Positions 35,720 through 48,148 of a DNA stretch of 64,000 nt are shown here, piece after piece. The translations under genes were made by a program, and so were the position numbers. Source of the DNA: Arabidopsis thaliana (lineage: Eukaryota > Streptophyta > Magnoliopsida > Brassicales > Brassicaceae). The notes under the pieces were generated by a model. The model did no database searches. It was given only the letters and a program-made list of their open reading frames with translations, and had not been told where the DNA came from. The stretch is from the NCBI RefSeq assembly GCF_000001735.4, contig NC_003070.9, positions 20,445,971 through 20,509,970 of the forward strand, read 5' to 3'. Numbering within the stretch: the first letter of the stretch is position 1; each line of letters starts with the position of its first letter.

Positions 35720-38571
35720 ATGGGGACAAAAACCCATAATTCTAGAGGGAAAATCTTCATGATCTATCTAATCCTAGTCTCATTGTCACTTCTAGGTTTG
35801 ATCTTACCTTTTAAACCTCTTTTCCGGATTACTTCTCCATCTTCAACGTTACGGATTGATCTTCCATCGCCGCAAGTCAACAAAAACCCGAAATGGCTTC
35901 GACTCATCCGTAACTATCTACCAGAGAAAAGAATCCAAGTCGGCTTCCTTAACATAGACGAGAAAGAGCGTGAGAGCTACGAGGCTCGTGGACCGTTGGT
36001 ACTTAAGAACATCCACGTGCCGCTTGATCATATACCCAAGAATGTCACTTGGAAGAGTCTTTACCCGGAGTGGATCAACGAGGAAGCTTCTACCTGTCCG
36101 GAGATCCCTCTCCCTCAGCCAGAAGGTTCTGATGCTAACGTGGACGTTATTGTTGCTAGAGTTCCATGTGATGGTTGGTCGGCGAATAAAGGGCTTAGGG
36201 ACGTTTTTAGGCTTCAGGTTAATTTGGCCGCAGCGAATCTAGCCGTCCAAAGTGGGTTGAGGACGGTTAATCAGGCGGTCTACGTTGTATTCATCGGCTC
36301 ATGTGGGCCTATGCATGAGATTTTCCCGTGCGATGAGCGCGTGATGCGCGTGGAGGATTATTGGGTGTATAAGCCTTATCTCCCAAGGTTGAAGCAGAAG
36401 CTTCTCATGCCTGTTGGTTCATGTCAGATTGCTCCTTCATTTGCTCAATTTGGTAAATTAATATTTTTTCCCTCTTTATCTTTGGAGAACTGTTTAAAAA
36501 AAAAAGATTATAACCTTACATTTTGACATATTATCTCACCATTTTGTTTGCATAAATAACAATAATCCTTTATTCTTAACATGTTATATAGATTTCACTT
36601 TTAATTAGTCTTTATAGGTAATGTTCGTAACTTCGTATCTTTTTTCTGGTTAAGTTTTTGGTGAATCATTATTGCTAACTCGTACTTGTTTTTAATGAAA
36701 AGTTGGTAAAACCAATAAGAGTTTAATGGTTGGTGCGATTCATCGTGCCTCACAGTATGCATATATAGTTTTGTTGACGTAATCTGAAGTCTTAACATTG
36801 ATTCTTTTTGCATATTTAAATAGCACACAACCATTGTTTTGTACGTTCACATATGACATTAACATTTTGTGTCCAAAAGTTTTCTAACTAAAATCATTTT
36901 TTTTTTCTACTTTTAGAATTATAGATGTGGATGATAAACAAAACTATCAATTACTTCAAATTGAAGCTGAATGATTAGATTATATTATTGTAGAACACTT
37001 TTAATTAATTTCTGTAAATTCTTTCCGGAAAACCTTTAATAAATATTTATTACAACCAAGATAATAACGTATGTCAACGTGGATATATATACACATTAAT
37101 TATAAATCTTATCATCATAATTAATCATACCCAAATTTAGCTTGAAAACAATTAGGTAGGGATTCAACAACCTTATACCTGCTTACCACAAACCCTACTG
37201 ATTCACCAAATTTCCTCTTTCTACTCTTTCTTTCAACACCTCTATTCAATTTCCATATTCATTATCTCACGTGTACCTTTTGAACTATTACTATTTACAG
37301 GTCAAGAAGCATGGAGACCAAAACATGAAGATAATCTTGCATCAAAGGCAGTCACAGCCTTACCCCGTCGCTTACGGGTTGCCTACGTGACAGTACTACA
37401 CTCGTCAGAAGCCTATGTTTGTGGGGCAATAGCTTTAGCGCAAAGTATAAGACAATCAGGATCGCATAAGGACATGATTCTCCTCCATGATCATACCATA
37501 ACCAACAAGTCTCTTATTGGTCTCAGCGCTGCGGGATGGAATCTCCGGCTAATCGACAGGATCCGCAGTCCTTTTTCGCAAAAAGACTCTTATAATGAGT
37601 GGAACTATAGCAAATTACGTGTGTGGCAAGTAACTGACTACGATAAACTTGTGTTCATAGACGCAGATTTCATCATCCTCAAGAAACTTGATCATCTCTT
37701 CTACTATCCACAACTCTCAGCTTCAGGCAACGACAAAGTGTTATTCAACTCCGGAATCATGGTAATGCAGCCAAATACTGGTCTTAAATTAATTTTACTT
37801 TTTTGGTAAAACGTTCTAAATGATAAAAAATGATATGGTCATCTATATATGTTGACGTATTTGGCCTAAAAATACTAAATATTTTAAACAAAATTCATGC
37901 CACACATCCCTTGAACAGAATTTGTTGAAAATTGGTTTGTTTTTGGTTTGCTGATCAAATATTCTTTTTTTTTTTCTGCCTTAGAAAACAATTTTTTTTT
38001 TTTTTTAAAAAACAAAATTTATATTTTGTGGTTTTCGGGGGAAAAAATGTATTAGCTAAGAATGTACTAATTGTTTTTCTCTTGACATCAGGTTCTCGAG
38101 CCATCGGCATGTATGTTTAAAGATTTAATGGAGAAATCGTTCAAGATTGAGTCATACAACGGAGGAGACCAAGGATTCCTTAATGAGATATTTGTATGGT
38201 GGCACAGGTTATCGAAACGAGTGAACACAATGAAGTACTTCGACGAAAAAAATCATCGAAGACACGATCTTCCTGAGAATGTAGAAGGTCTGCACTACTT
38301 GGGGTTGAAACCATGGGTATGTTATAGAGACTATGATTGCAATTGGGACATTAGCGAACGACGCGTGTTTGCAAGCGATTCTGTGCACGAAAAATGGTGG
38401 AAAGTGTATGACAAAATGTCAGAGCAGTTGAAAGGTTATTGTGGTTTGAATAAGAATATGGAGAAGAGGATTGAGAAGTGGAGAAGAATCGCTAAGAACA
38501 ATAGTTTGCCTGATAGGCATTGGGAGATTGAAGTGAGAGATCCTAGGAAGACGAATCTTCTTGTTCAGTGA
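35720..38571 (+). CDS. GUX4: GUX4 / PGSIP4, GT8 xylan glucuronosyltransferase family
   Basis: Three exons, 35720-36452, 37301-37761, 38092-38571, giving 557 aa. An in-frame ATG at 35624 would extend it by 32 residues, but 35720 (MGTKTHNSRGK) puts the membrane anchor where type II Golgi enzymes have it (about residues 12-31, IFMIYLILVSLSLLGLILPF). The GT8 domain has RVAYVTVLHSSEAYVCGAI, the metal-binding DAD in VFIDADFIIL (D365-D367), NSGIMVLEPS across the last intron, and a C-terminal HYLGLKPW with acidic and basic residues. GUX proteins add glucuronic acid to xylan in the Golgi from UDP-GlcA. GUX1-3 have well-shown roles in the plant; GUX4's role is less clear. All key motifs are kept. Confidence 0.93.
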
Positions 38572-40024
38572 GAGGGTAATAGCTTTTTGATTTTTATTGG
38601 AGTCTTAAAGGACATTTGGGAACTGGGAATTGAAGAACCTTCTAATTCAAGAAAGGGTTTCGCTTTAGTATTTATAGTATGAAAATGTACAATGTAGAAT
38701 CTTACTTTGACGGATGAGAGTGGGATGTGGTAGACACCAAATGATCCTTTGAATTTTTCACATTGTTTTTCCTATATATTCATTTATTGATGTTTAAATC
38801 AATGAGAATTCTAAAATTATACTTATAAATTTTCTTGAGAAGACATGTCCCTCCTCTGATTTTGTGATATCATGTAAGTTGGGGAAATATTGAGGTGTAG
38901 TAGGAAGTTTTAAAAACAATTGGTTTGATCTACCGCAAAAATTAAAATGCATTTGATATTTCTGAGTTTATTTATGGTGGCTTGTAAATTTCTCAATGAC
39001 TCTTCCAACTGTTAAATCACTCGAAACTTTACAACATTTCCAATCAAATAATATTTTCGACAAGCGATTCAAATAAAATTTCGTTTATCAAAAATTTGCA
39101 GAAACTAACCCTTTCTGACCGTTTAGTGTTCGATCTTTTTTTTTTTTCGGCAAAGAGTGATCGTCGATCATATGCTAAACTTTTGTACCTAACCCTGAAT
39201 CCTGATGGGCTTATACAATTTTTGTAAACTTCAAACTAATTTATTTGTATGTTTACTCTAATATTCAATCAAATTAAAATGATTCTTATATATATCTAGG
39301 TCCAAGTAGAAATATCTCTAAAGGATTGAACGAGTCATTATAATTTCTTTTCAAAGAAGATGCATTCAACGGTTTGAACAAAAACCACTCGTGAGTTGAT
39401 ATTGCCAAGTACTTTCATCGAGTACTAGCAAAAGTAAATTTGTTTGAGAAATAAAAATATTATTTATTCGCTTTTGATTTTAAATCAATATGTGGCATTT
39501 AATTATATATTACAAGAAATATGTTTTGATTTATTTTATAAATCTACATAAAAAGAATATTTGAATTCAAATTAACTATAAGTCTAAAAGCATAAACATA
39601 GAAGGCATCATAGTGAAGAAGAGGACGACCGAAAATATCTTCCTTTTTAAAAAATATTTCGTGTTATGAAACAGATTGTCTTTTTATACATCGACTTGTG
39701 TTCCACACAACGTGTATATATACAGGAGACAAAAAAAAAAGCGACGTTAGACCAATTCAGCTTCATACACAAGAGTACAAGACATTCAAGAGTCAAAACA
39801 AAAAATTTCTACAAAGAAGTATATAAAATTACTAGTATACATTTTAGTGAATTTTGCCAATCAAAAATCAATAGTAATTTTTTCGAAATTCAAAGTTAGC
39901 GATATCACCCAGGGAACCTTATTGCATGTTCTTTACATATAAATACACACAACTTTGCATACCAATTGAAGTTGTAAAACTTAAGAGTTTAGAACTTCAG
40001 ATTCAAAAAAAATCCAAAAGAAGA
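38572..40024. other. Intergenic, AT-rich
   Basis: Contains the GUX4 3' end and 1.3 kb with no supported gene. CATATAAATACACA near 39935 is a TATA-like box for the peptide gene at 40025. Confidence 0.45.
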
Positions 40025-40346
40025 ATGTATATGGTTCGGCTAATAACTTTGATAATTCTCTTATTCACTACATCATCAAACACCGTCTTGGCTCGAGTAC
40101 TACACGATTACAAATCTCTAAGCAGAAGTAAGTTTCTACTTTCTAGTAATGAGAATTTCTTCTTTTCTCTCTTTGGTTTTTTATTTAAACATTTGTATTA
40201 AAATTTGTTTTGTTGGAGTAAAAACAGCAGAAGGAGTTTGGGATCAAAAGGTCCTCATGGAAATCAAGGGTGCTGTAGATCATAGTTATTCACCGCGTGC
40301 GGGCCAAAGAGTTGTTCCACCTAAAGTTTCCGAACCCGAAGACTAG
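40025..40346 (+). CDS. Small secreted peptide precursor A
   Basis: Two exons, 40025-40127 and 40228-40346, giving 73 aa. Exon 1 encodes a signal peptide (MVRLITLIILLFTTSSNTVLA) and ends in phase 1 at AA/GTAAGT. The acceptor AACAGCAG is a NAGNAG tandem, so TEGVWDQK or KGVWDQK can both be made in frame. Exon 2 encodes VWDQKVLMEIKG, then a C-terminus with DHSYSPRAGQRVVPP and SEPED. Exon-1 length (103 nt), phase, and the VWxxK motif are shared with the genes at 49142 and 51992. The build (signal peptide, variable middle, short Ser/Pro/Gly-rich end) recalls CEP/PIP signalling peptides, but the CEP core is not clear in this copy. No Cys is present in the mature part. Confidence 0.65.
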
Positions 40347-41549
40347 CGACAACTAATTGGTGGGGTGCAAAACGATCCATTCAACAAGAAACCCAAACCG
40401 AAATCATGGAGTAATCAACCAAAGTGTTGAGTCTTTCTTGAATTTTTTCTTTTCCTTTTATTATGCTAATAATGAAAATCAGTTTTCCTCATGTTTGGGA
40501 AGCAATCTCTACCCTTTTGTATTTCCGTTGCTTTTTGGAATCTTGGATTCTAACTATACTTTTGTAATATTTGTATTAAAAGAAAAGAAAAAAAGAGTAT
40601 AATCTACGATTAGTTCTTTCTAGCTTTAACTGAAACCATCTATTGGTATCAGTACATTGAATATACCATCTTTTCATGTCAAATTCATTACTATTTCACC
40701 TAGAAAGAAAACATTTGTCAAATAAAGGTAGTACGTCGTCTTCCTTATAAAGTAGGGGGCGAGAATGTAAAATGTAGAATCTTAGAGCATCTGCATTGGT
40801 GATCGGTGATCAAAGTGAAGTGTCTTTAGTTCGATTAAAATTTTAATTGATAAATTGTAAAAGTATTAAATCCAATAAGAAGGTTATATGTAGGTAGTAA
40901 GTGTCTTTAAGAGATGTCTTTAGAAATTAAACTAAGATGGACGAAGATTTACCACAAAAATGGTTTCTAAAATCTTAATCTTCTAAAATCATACACCTTA
41001 CAAATCCCTTGTATACTGAGAAACATTTTGGAGAAAAATGTAGAGTGAAACTAAGTAACGATTGCTTGCAAAATAAACAACACACAGTTATAATCGAGTT
41101 CACGGTCTCTAACCGCAACGTTTTGGGGGAAAACTCTTGCTCCCAAGCTTCAGTATATGAAAGAGATAACACACACCACTAACTAATAATGTTGTTCTTC
41201 GTTTTTTTGGTTTACAAAGAAAAAGATACAAGATAAAAGACAACAAAGAAGAAGAGGAATATTCCCATAAGTTATGCCATAGGTGTAAACAATGTACGTC
41301 ACTCAGTGATTGCGAGAATTCAGGTTGGACCTTTTCCAAATACGGGGCTAGGGAGAGAGATAGCTTCTTGACAACTTTTGAGACACTTCTCAGTTGCGAA
41401 GACATATAAAAGAATCCTAATTCATAGACATATATAAGGTAACTTGGAGAGATCTCATTTGTTTGTCCATGGAGTTCCTCATTGCTTGTTTATTACATGG
41501 TTTGCGACAAAGAACAATTTAACAACACAAGAGTTAATACGAGCATGGG
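40347..41549. other. Downstream of peptide A
   Basis: At 40787 the sequence GAGCATCTGCATTGGTG resembles the terminus of the MITE at 52712, but no matching right end was found, so it may be a one-ended remnant. A minus-strand 98-codon ORF (41109-41405, start MSSQLRSVSKVVKK) has no recognisable domain and is not called as a gene. Confidence 0.4.
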
Positions 41550-41805
41550 AAGTGAAAAAGTTGTATTTTATATGCAGAATGTGAAGAAACACGAGACCAT
41601 ATCCCTTCTTATTGTGCCCATATATATACAAAATCTTATCGATCTTAGGAGGTTTTTGCTCTGCCCTATTACCACCCTAGATTGGACGGATATGATTGTT
41701 CACTTCATTACCTCCATGCATAGCAAGCTGGAATTCATCATGATTCGGATGGTGTTTGACACCACGTGTATCATATATACGAACTTGAGGAGGCACTAAC
41801 GTTGT
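41550..41805 (+). pseudogene. LINE ORF2 zf-RVT C-terminal relic
   Basis: One frame reads KKHETISLLIVPIY, LDWTDMIVHFITS, then MIRMVFDTTCIIYTNLRRH. These align by eye with the family pattern ETxxHLFFxCPYS, TDWxxTIxxL, LLRMVFQTTIYxIWRERNxRRH at the end of plant LINE ORF2. Motif residues are eroded and there is no poly-A or upstream RT, so it is an old fragment. Confidence 0.6.
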
Positions 41806-42654
41806 TAACTTAACTCACACCTTATACAATCATTGTTAAGGAATTTTGTCTCTTTAAACTACAAGACATGCATTAGTTGGAAGGACTCATATGTCCCATT
41901 TTCGTAGTGATAATGACTACTTAGTTGCCACACCTCTAGTTTGTGATCGGATCTATTTTAGGTGTCTTTCAAAGTTTGGTTTTGCTTTAATTGTTATTCT
42001 TTAATTCCACTCCTCTACGTGGTTTTTTTGTTGAATGATAATTTTGAAATTTCAAGGAAGTAAAATAAAAATATATATTGGGAACAATGAGTAATTGAAA
42101 AAAAAAAACACAAAAAACCAAAACATAGCTTCGCCTGAGACGATGGGTAACGATTATGATCATTTTTCATGTATATAAACGGCACTCTATTAAAAATGCA
42201 TATAATGATAAATACATGGCATACGTTTTTGAGAGATAAATAAGTGAGTACAACATAGGTTATAAGTTCAATAAAGAAGAGGAAATTGTAGATATAAATA
42301 TCTTTAACCTCCTAAGATAATGTAACATGGCTGCGTCGATAAAATTGTAGATATAACGATTATGATCATTAAACATGAATCCCTGTTTTGAAAGTTCATC
42401 AAGACAAAAAAAAATGTATTAGCAATAAGTAAGCAATTATGAGGTATCCCCATCGAATGGAGATGATCATTATTTAAGAAATAGATAATTTATATACCTA
42501 TTTATATTTTCGAAGAACTACTTTATTAATACATATGATCCATCATATGCAACCCATGTTATAAGCAAATATAAAATTTATTATCTATTTTTTTTGTTGT
42601 TTTCGTACTTGAACTAGTCATAATAAACAGGATCACACAAACATAGGGAAAGTT
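41806..42654. other. AT-rich intergenic
   Basis: No gene or repeat with clear borders. The short sequence around ATTATGATCA occurs at both 42153 and 42359. Confidence 0.35.
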
Positions 42655-44190
42655 TTGAAAAATGTTTTTTTTTTTAACAATAGCTTTTCTCAAAAATACC
42701 CCATACCAAAATATTTTTAAAAATGCATCTCAATGTACAGTGGCTGAACCTCCAAATCATCCTTTATAAAACCTTTTATTTTTTTAAAAATAAACAATAA
42801 ATTTTGATTTTATAAGCATCTTTAGAAAACCTTCAAATATCTTTATAAAACCTTGTAAAAATGTTATAACTGAAAATGAATTGCGTTTGGTTGTAATTGT
42901 GCAAACGATTAGAGTAATTTGTAAAGAGGGCCATTTTAAAAATTTCCTAAGGAAAGATATATTTTATATTTAAAGGAGATTTGCAAAACTACCTTTTTTT
43001 TACTATCCTTTTGTAACAATACCCTTTTATGTTGTCCATTTTTAAAAATACCCCTTCCCTTAAACAAAATGACCAAATTACCCTCATCTAATAGAAACAT
43101 GCAATTGGAAACTAAACTTTTCCCGCCAATTTTTTTGCGCCAATTTTTTTTTTCCCCGCTAAAACAAAGTTTCCCGCCAAAAAACAAATTCCCGCCAATT
43201 TTGTTTTTCGTAACAAATTTTTCCTCAGCCAAAAAAATGATTTTAAAAATCCTTGTAAATATTTTTTGGCGGCAAATTGATTTACAAGGGATTTTAAAAG
43301 GATTTTAAAAGATTTACAAGAGATTTTAAAAAGGTTTTAAAAGATTTACAAGAGATTTTAAAAGAGTTTTAAAAGATTTACAAGAGATTTTAAAAGGGTT
43401 TTAAAAAATTTACAAGTAATTTTAAAAGGTTTTGAAATCCCTTGTAAATCTTTCAAAACACTTTTAAACCCTTTAAAAATCTTTACAAATCTTTTGTAAA
43501 TCTTTTAAAGCCCTTTAAAATCCCTTGTAAATATTGTAAAACCTTTTTAAAATCCCTTGTAAATATTTTAAAATCCTTTTAAAACAATTTTAAACCCTTT
43601 AAAAATCTTTAAAAGACCTTTGTAAATCTTTTAAATCCCTTTAAAATCTCTTGTAAATCTTTTAAAACCCTTTTAAAATCTCTTGTAAATCACCCTTTTA
43701 AAATCCCTTGTAAATCTTATAAAACCCCTTTAAAATCCCTTGTAAATCTATTTCCCGCCAAAAAAATAAATTGGCGGGAAAAATATTTTTGAAAACAAAA
43801 TTTGGCGGGAATTTTTTTTCGAAAAGTTTTGGCGGGAAATTTTTTTTCGAAAATTTTGGGCGGGAAAATTTTGGCGGGAAATTGATTTTGGAATATTTTA
43901 GGCGAAAAAATATTAATATTTCATTTTGTTAACCTAAAACAATTCTAAATAAGGGTAAAATGGTCATTGAAAATTTAAAGAGGGTAAAAATAAAAATGGA
44001 TAAAACAAAACGGTAGAGTTGAAAAGGAGCATCATGAAAAGGGCATTAGAAAGAATTTTTCTATATTCAAAATGATTATTAAAAAAATATTTACCTTGGT
44101 TCTTTAAAAAAAAAAATTTACCTTTGATATATGATTTTTAGAGTATTTCTAAAACAATATGAGATATTTCTGAAAAACCTAAATATGAAT
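42655..44190. mobile_element. Non-autonomous foldback DNA element, possibly MULE-type, perhaps nested
   Basis: The left part (about 42978-43090: TTTGCAAAACTACC, ACTATCCTTTTG, CCATTTTTAAAAATACCC, ATGACCAAATTACCC) and the right part (about 43935-44060) are inverse copies at moderate identity. Between them are GGCGGGAA/TTCCCGCC blocks in opposite orientation and a core of TTTACAAGAGATTTTAAAAG units. A weaker outer pair of inverse ends (CTCAAAAATACCCC near 42690; complement near 44140-44190) hints at one element inside another. No transposase is seen. The AAATACCC-type ends resemble Arabidopsis Mutator-like elements; family assignment is tentative. Confidence 0.55.
43270..43750. repeat. Satellite-like core array in two opposed orientations
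   Basis: From 43270 to about 43425 the 30-bp unit reads GATTTACAAGAGATTTTAAAAGG-like. From about 43430 to 43750 the same unit appears as its complement (CCTTTTAAAATCCCTTGTAAATC-like). The whole would fold as a long, imperfect hairpin. GGCGGGAAA blocks flank it on the right and TTCCCGCC on the left. Confidence 0.85.
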
Positions 44191-44245
44191 TAAATTTTTA
44201 ATTTTTTGACTAAACTAGTAATTGAATGGCCTAATATATAACTCT

Positions 44246-45305
44246 TTACAAAATAAATGTTACTCTCTTATTTTGCTTCTCAATTAATTTATAGAAGCTA
44301 TGCATGGAATGTAATAAGTTACCTTGTGCAGCCTTTTGCTTCTTGCGCCTCCGATGAATTAAGTATAGAACACAAAGGATAACAATAGCTGCGGCTATGA
44401 CTCCTACAGCTGTTCCAATTGTTTTGCCTTTACTTTTTTTTTTCTTTTGGGTTTTCTTGCTCTTCTCTTTTTTCTTCTTCGAACCTGCAAATTTATTGAG
44501 TTTATTTATATATCAAAAGGTTTGAGATTATGACTAATTGATCTAAAAATAATAGAATCAAGCAAGTTTTTGTAGTCTAGAGAAGAGTTTACTCTTGACT
44601 GAACGTCGCTTAGGAACTTCTTCATTCACAGCAACTTTTGAGCCATCGACTAGAGCTTGAAGACTTCGAGTTTTTCCAAGATCTTCAACAACAATAATCG
44701 ATGATCCTTGATCATTGGTAACCACAAGAAATGATTCATCTTCTTGTCTAAACAGAGTGAAAGCAAAACAATATCACGCTTGTTTCAAACACAAATTAAT
44801 TTGAGACAGTTTAAAACATTTAAAAGGCTTTTTAATTATATTCTATTATATATAATTTAATAAATCTTTATTATTAACAATGGTTTGAAAACATAAATTA
44901 TAGTTTATTGGGAAAAGGGTATTATAAAACAATTAAATTTTATATATTTTGGTTGATACAATATATAAAATAGTTTATATTCTTATTATACATATATCAA
45001 TATTTGTATTTATGTTTAATATATTAATTCCCAATAGGCTATAGATTTTGTAATTACGTACTTAATAATATGATAGATCGGAAAGATCGATGAGAATAAA
45101 TATATAATGAATACCTTTATAAATTTTTTTTGGATAACCTTTATATATTCTATATAACTTATTTTTCAATAATAGATATTTGCATGATTATGAGGTGCTC
45201 TTACTTTGAAAAAGCAGCTCTTGTGGAAAGAGAATATCCGAAAGCTACATAGAGAGAACCTAGTAGTACGAGGAGGAAGATGAGAGGAAAGTTGGTGGAA
45301 GCCAT
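44246..45305 (-). CDS. Small single-pass membrane protein with signal peptide
   Basis: Three exons on the minus strand, 45205-45305, 44593-44747, 44246-44484, join in frame to 164 aa. A possible donor at 44333 (GCACAAG/GTAACT) means a further exon might exist and the last 28 residues may be intron. Residues 1-24 are a signal peptide (STNFPLIFLLVLLGSLYVAFG). An acidic luminal part (QEDESFLVVTNDQGSSIIVV) leads to a Lys-rich stretch (about 86-107), then a membrane helix IGTAVGVIAAAIVILCVLYL (108-129) and a basic HRRRKKQK tail. Topology would be type I. I do not recognise the family. Support is the splice-consistent frame and protein-like layout. Confidence 0.6.
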
Positions 45306-45811
45306 TGCCTTTTGTTTTGCCAATGTGAGAAATATTTGTTGTATGAAAAAAAGAAAGAAGACTTTGGTATATATAGTAATTTTTCAACTTACATATTTGT
45401 CTCTACTTACTATTTTTTATTAATCAACTACAAATTATATACTCAGATAGTTAGGTGTTATTTGCGGCTGTCTTTTTTATTTTCCTTTAGTAGCTTATAT
45501 AGGCTGTCTTCATTTGACTTTAAAAGTTTCTTTGATTTTAAAATGTAATAGTATATAACAATGACAAAAACATATCGGTTTTAATACAACATGTAATAAC
45601 ATAAGTAGCACCTAAAAGCTTTGGTCTGATTTGATTATTAATGAAATGCTTGCAAATTTTATAATATGATGTAGTCTGAAACAAAATGTGTTGTAATGGG
45701 TTGCAAGTCGTCAAGTTCCCTGTATTTTATCCATTCTAAAGTTTGAGCAAATTATGAATTTTTATATATTTAAACTTTTTTTTATCATAAATAACGCTTT
45801 GCAGAACTAGT

Positions 45812-45849
<38 letters not shown>

Positions 45850-46505
45850 TTGGAGAAAAATCAATATTGCTTAAGGTCACGATAAAAAATAAATAAATAA
45901 ATGAAAAACTGAGGGCCACATTTTATTTAAATTTATAAATTTAATTAGGGCTATGTAATTTAGTGATATATTACAAATGTATATATATGTTACATGTTTC
46001 GTCTGTTTGTTTGAGATTCGTAACGTCACCATACAAGTTGATCGATTGGCTATTACATTTGATGATGTAGTTTATTAGAAAATCAATTATCTATGTTTAG
46101 TGAACGATTATAGAGGAAAATCAATAATATATGTTTTTCGAATTATATTAGTATATGTTTTTATTATCACCATTTGTACATTTAATTAGAAACAATATTA
46201 TGATTACTTTTTTCTGGTCTTAGAAATGGTACATTTGTTTTATCGTAGTCTTTATTAGGCACGACACTAACCGAGATGATCTGTACTCACTAAAGAAGTT
46301 TTAGATATGGTCTATAGTCTTTGTGGTCGATGTAGGAGTTTGAGGAGGAAGACTTGTAGTAGATTTACATGGGTGCAAGTATGACTTCCGCTGTAAATAT
46401 TTATAAGATATGTTTTGTTAAAGAGCAACTCTATTGGGAAAATAAACAAAAATGATATATTTTAAGGGACTTGTTTGTACCGTATTTATTTCTATCTTTC
46501 CATTT
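45306..46505. other. AT-rich intergenic with (AT)n
   Basis: A dinucleotide (AT)n tract lies at about 45809-45847. Otherwise nothing recognisable. Confidence 0.5.
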
Positions 46506-46865
46506 TTACTAGGAGTGGGCATTCAGGTAAGCGGGTCAGGTTTGGATAAAATCCGATCGAGTACGGGTTTTTTGGGTAGAGAAGTTTAGGATCCAATAGG
46601 ATAAATCTAAAATATCGGTTCGGTTTCAGTTCGGGTCTAATCGGATTCAGGTCGGTTTGGGTCGGTTTGGGTCGGTTCGAGTATAAATTTTTGGGCTCTT
46701 TTCTAGAACCGATACCCGAATTTTTGTGTAAATATCCAGATTTTTTGGGTAAATATCCGAATTTTTGGATAAAATTTAATTTTTTTCAAATAAAATATTC
46801 GAATATTTTCGGATATGGGTTCGTGTCGAGTTTGGATTCGGGTCAGGTTCGGGTCGGGTAAAGGA
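46506..46865. repeat. GGGTCGGTTTGGGTCGG-type dispersed repeat
   Basis: Starts AGGAGTGGGCATTCAGGTAA and ends GGGTCAGGTTCGGGTCGGGT. It holds many short CGGGT/TTCGG units and inverse CCGATACCCGAA. This composition is typical of degraded short DNA elements dispersed in Brassicaceae; no clear TIR or target repeat. Confidence 0.5.
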
Positions 46866-46921
46866 ATTTAGGATCCAATGAATAAATCTTCAGTTTCAGG
46901 TCTAATAAAATACCATTAATT

Positions 46922-47035
46922 ATGGTGATAAACGCCGATAAAGTACCATACTGGTGATAAACGCCGATAAAGTACCCTAAATTACCTATATTGGTGATAA
47001 ACGCCAATAAAGTACCATAACTTATGGTGATTATA
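46922..47035. repeat. Three-unit tandem repeat GGTGATAAACGCCGATAAAGTACC
   Basis: Cores of GGTGATAAACGCC(G/A)ATAAAGTACC occur near 46924, 46952 and 46992, with a partial TATGGTGATTATA at the end. Spacing is uneven. Confidence 0.75.
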
Positions 47036-48132
47036 TATACTGCAAAATCATTGACCAGTATAGCATGACCAAGCTAAACATCACATTAAATATAATTGTA
47101 CATAAGAGTCATTATCACACACCGAACCTAATCTCGCCACACTACAGAGAGGCTGACATGCGACTCACATGTTAGGAGTTCCACCAACTCAGGTCAGATA
47201 ACCCAGTACTAAACAAATTTACATTTGGTCAACCCTATAAATACTTCCACATTTCCCACAAATATTTAGGAAAAATCTTTTTTCTACACAACAAGCTACT
47301 TATAATACCTTAAACACGAAACCCCAGCACCGGAGATACTACCTTAAATGCTTATACTCTTCCAACTTTGTAAAAGCTTACAAAATGGCAGGCTAAACCA
47401 TGGACAATCCTCAATCCAACATATATAATTAAACTCTCTTTTCCACATTCCTTCATGTTATCTAATATTGATGTCTTAGTTCATACTTATGTTATTACAA
47501 GATTATGAGCACACAAGAAATTTCATGACGTTTGGCAATGTGCCTAATCCTCAATAATTTTCAATAGAAAATCTTACACCAAGCTTTGCCTAAATGGAAT
47601 TATTCGACACTAAGACACCCCTTAGTTCGACATCAACAAATTCTAATGAACTTGAGACTTAGATTAACACCTAATCTAAGAATCACTCTCTTTTTCTCAA
47701 GAGCAAATGCTCAACCCTCTCAAGTTTTTCTCTCCTTGACGGCTCTACCAGAAACCTAACATAGCATTTCTCTATTTATTCTCAGAGATCACGTTACCAC
47801 CAACAGTAAATGAAAATATCCTTTTTGTAAACTAACAACTATTACGTTTTGATGTTACTTCCAAATATATTTCCTTTGATATGAAACTATATATCCACAT
47901 ACATATAGATGGCAAACTCTACTCTCCAATAGAATTGTGCCACGTCAGCCTCGTTTTTTTGCTGAAATGTTTTAGTGCATCCTGTTATACTTTGTACTTT
48001 CAACTTAAGCGTTGGAGAGTTTTTTGAATAACACATGATCTTCATCTAGCACTTCCCCAAGAATTTTGTACACAAGGTAACTAAAAACCTTTAATAAGCT
48101 AATTTGTTTTATTCTTACAAAACCAGGCATCT
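47036..48132. other. Gene-free tract, perhaps LTR-like
   Basis: A TATA-like CTATAAATACTTCC at about 47236, followed by a leader-like stretch, hints at a decayed LTR. No ends, primer site or coding part could be fixed. No gene is supported. Confidence 0.3.
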
Positions 48133-48148
48133 AAAAAGATTGTTTTGA

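Noticed and set aside
40787-40960. Second complete MITE
   Set aside because: Only the left terminus resembles the 52712 element; no matching right end or target repeat found.
41109-41405. Minus-strand 98-codon ORF starting MSSQLRSVSK
   Set aside because: Hydrophobic patches but no domain, promoter or splice support; cannot be told from chance.
43069-43308. ORFs across the GGCGGGAA / TTTACAAG repeats
   Set aside because: Low-complexity K/F/P-rich translations of a foldback element; no coding signal.
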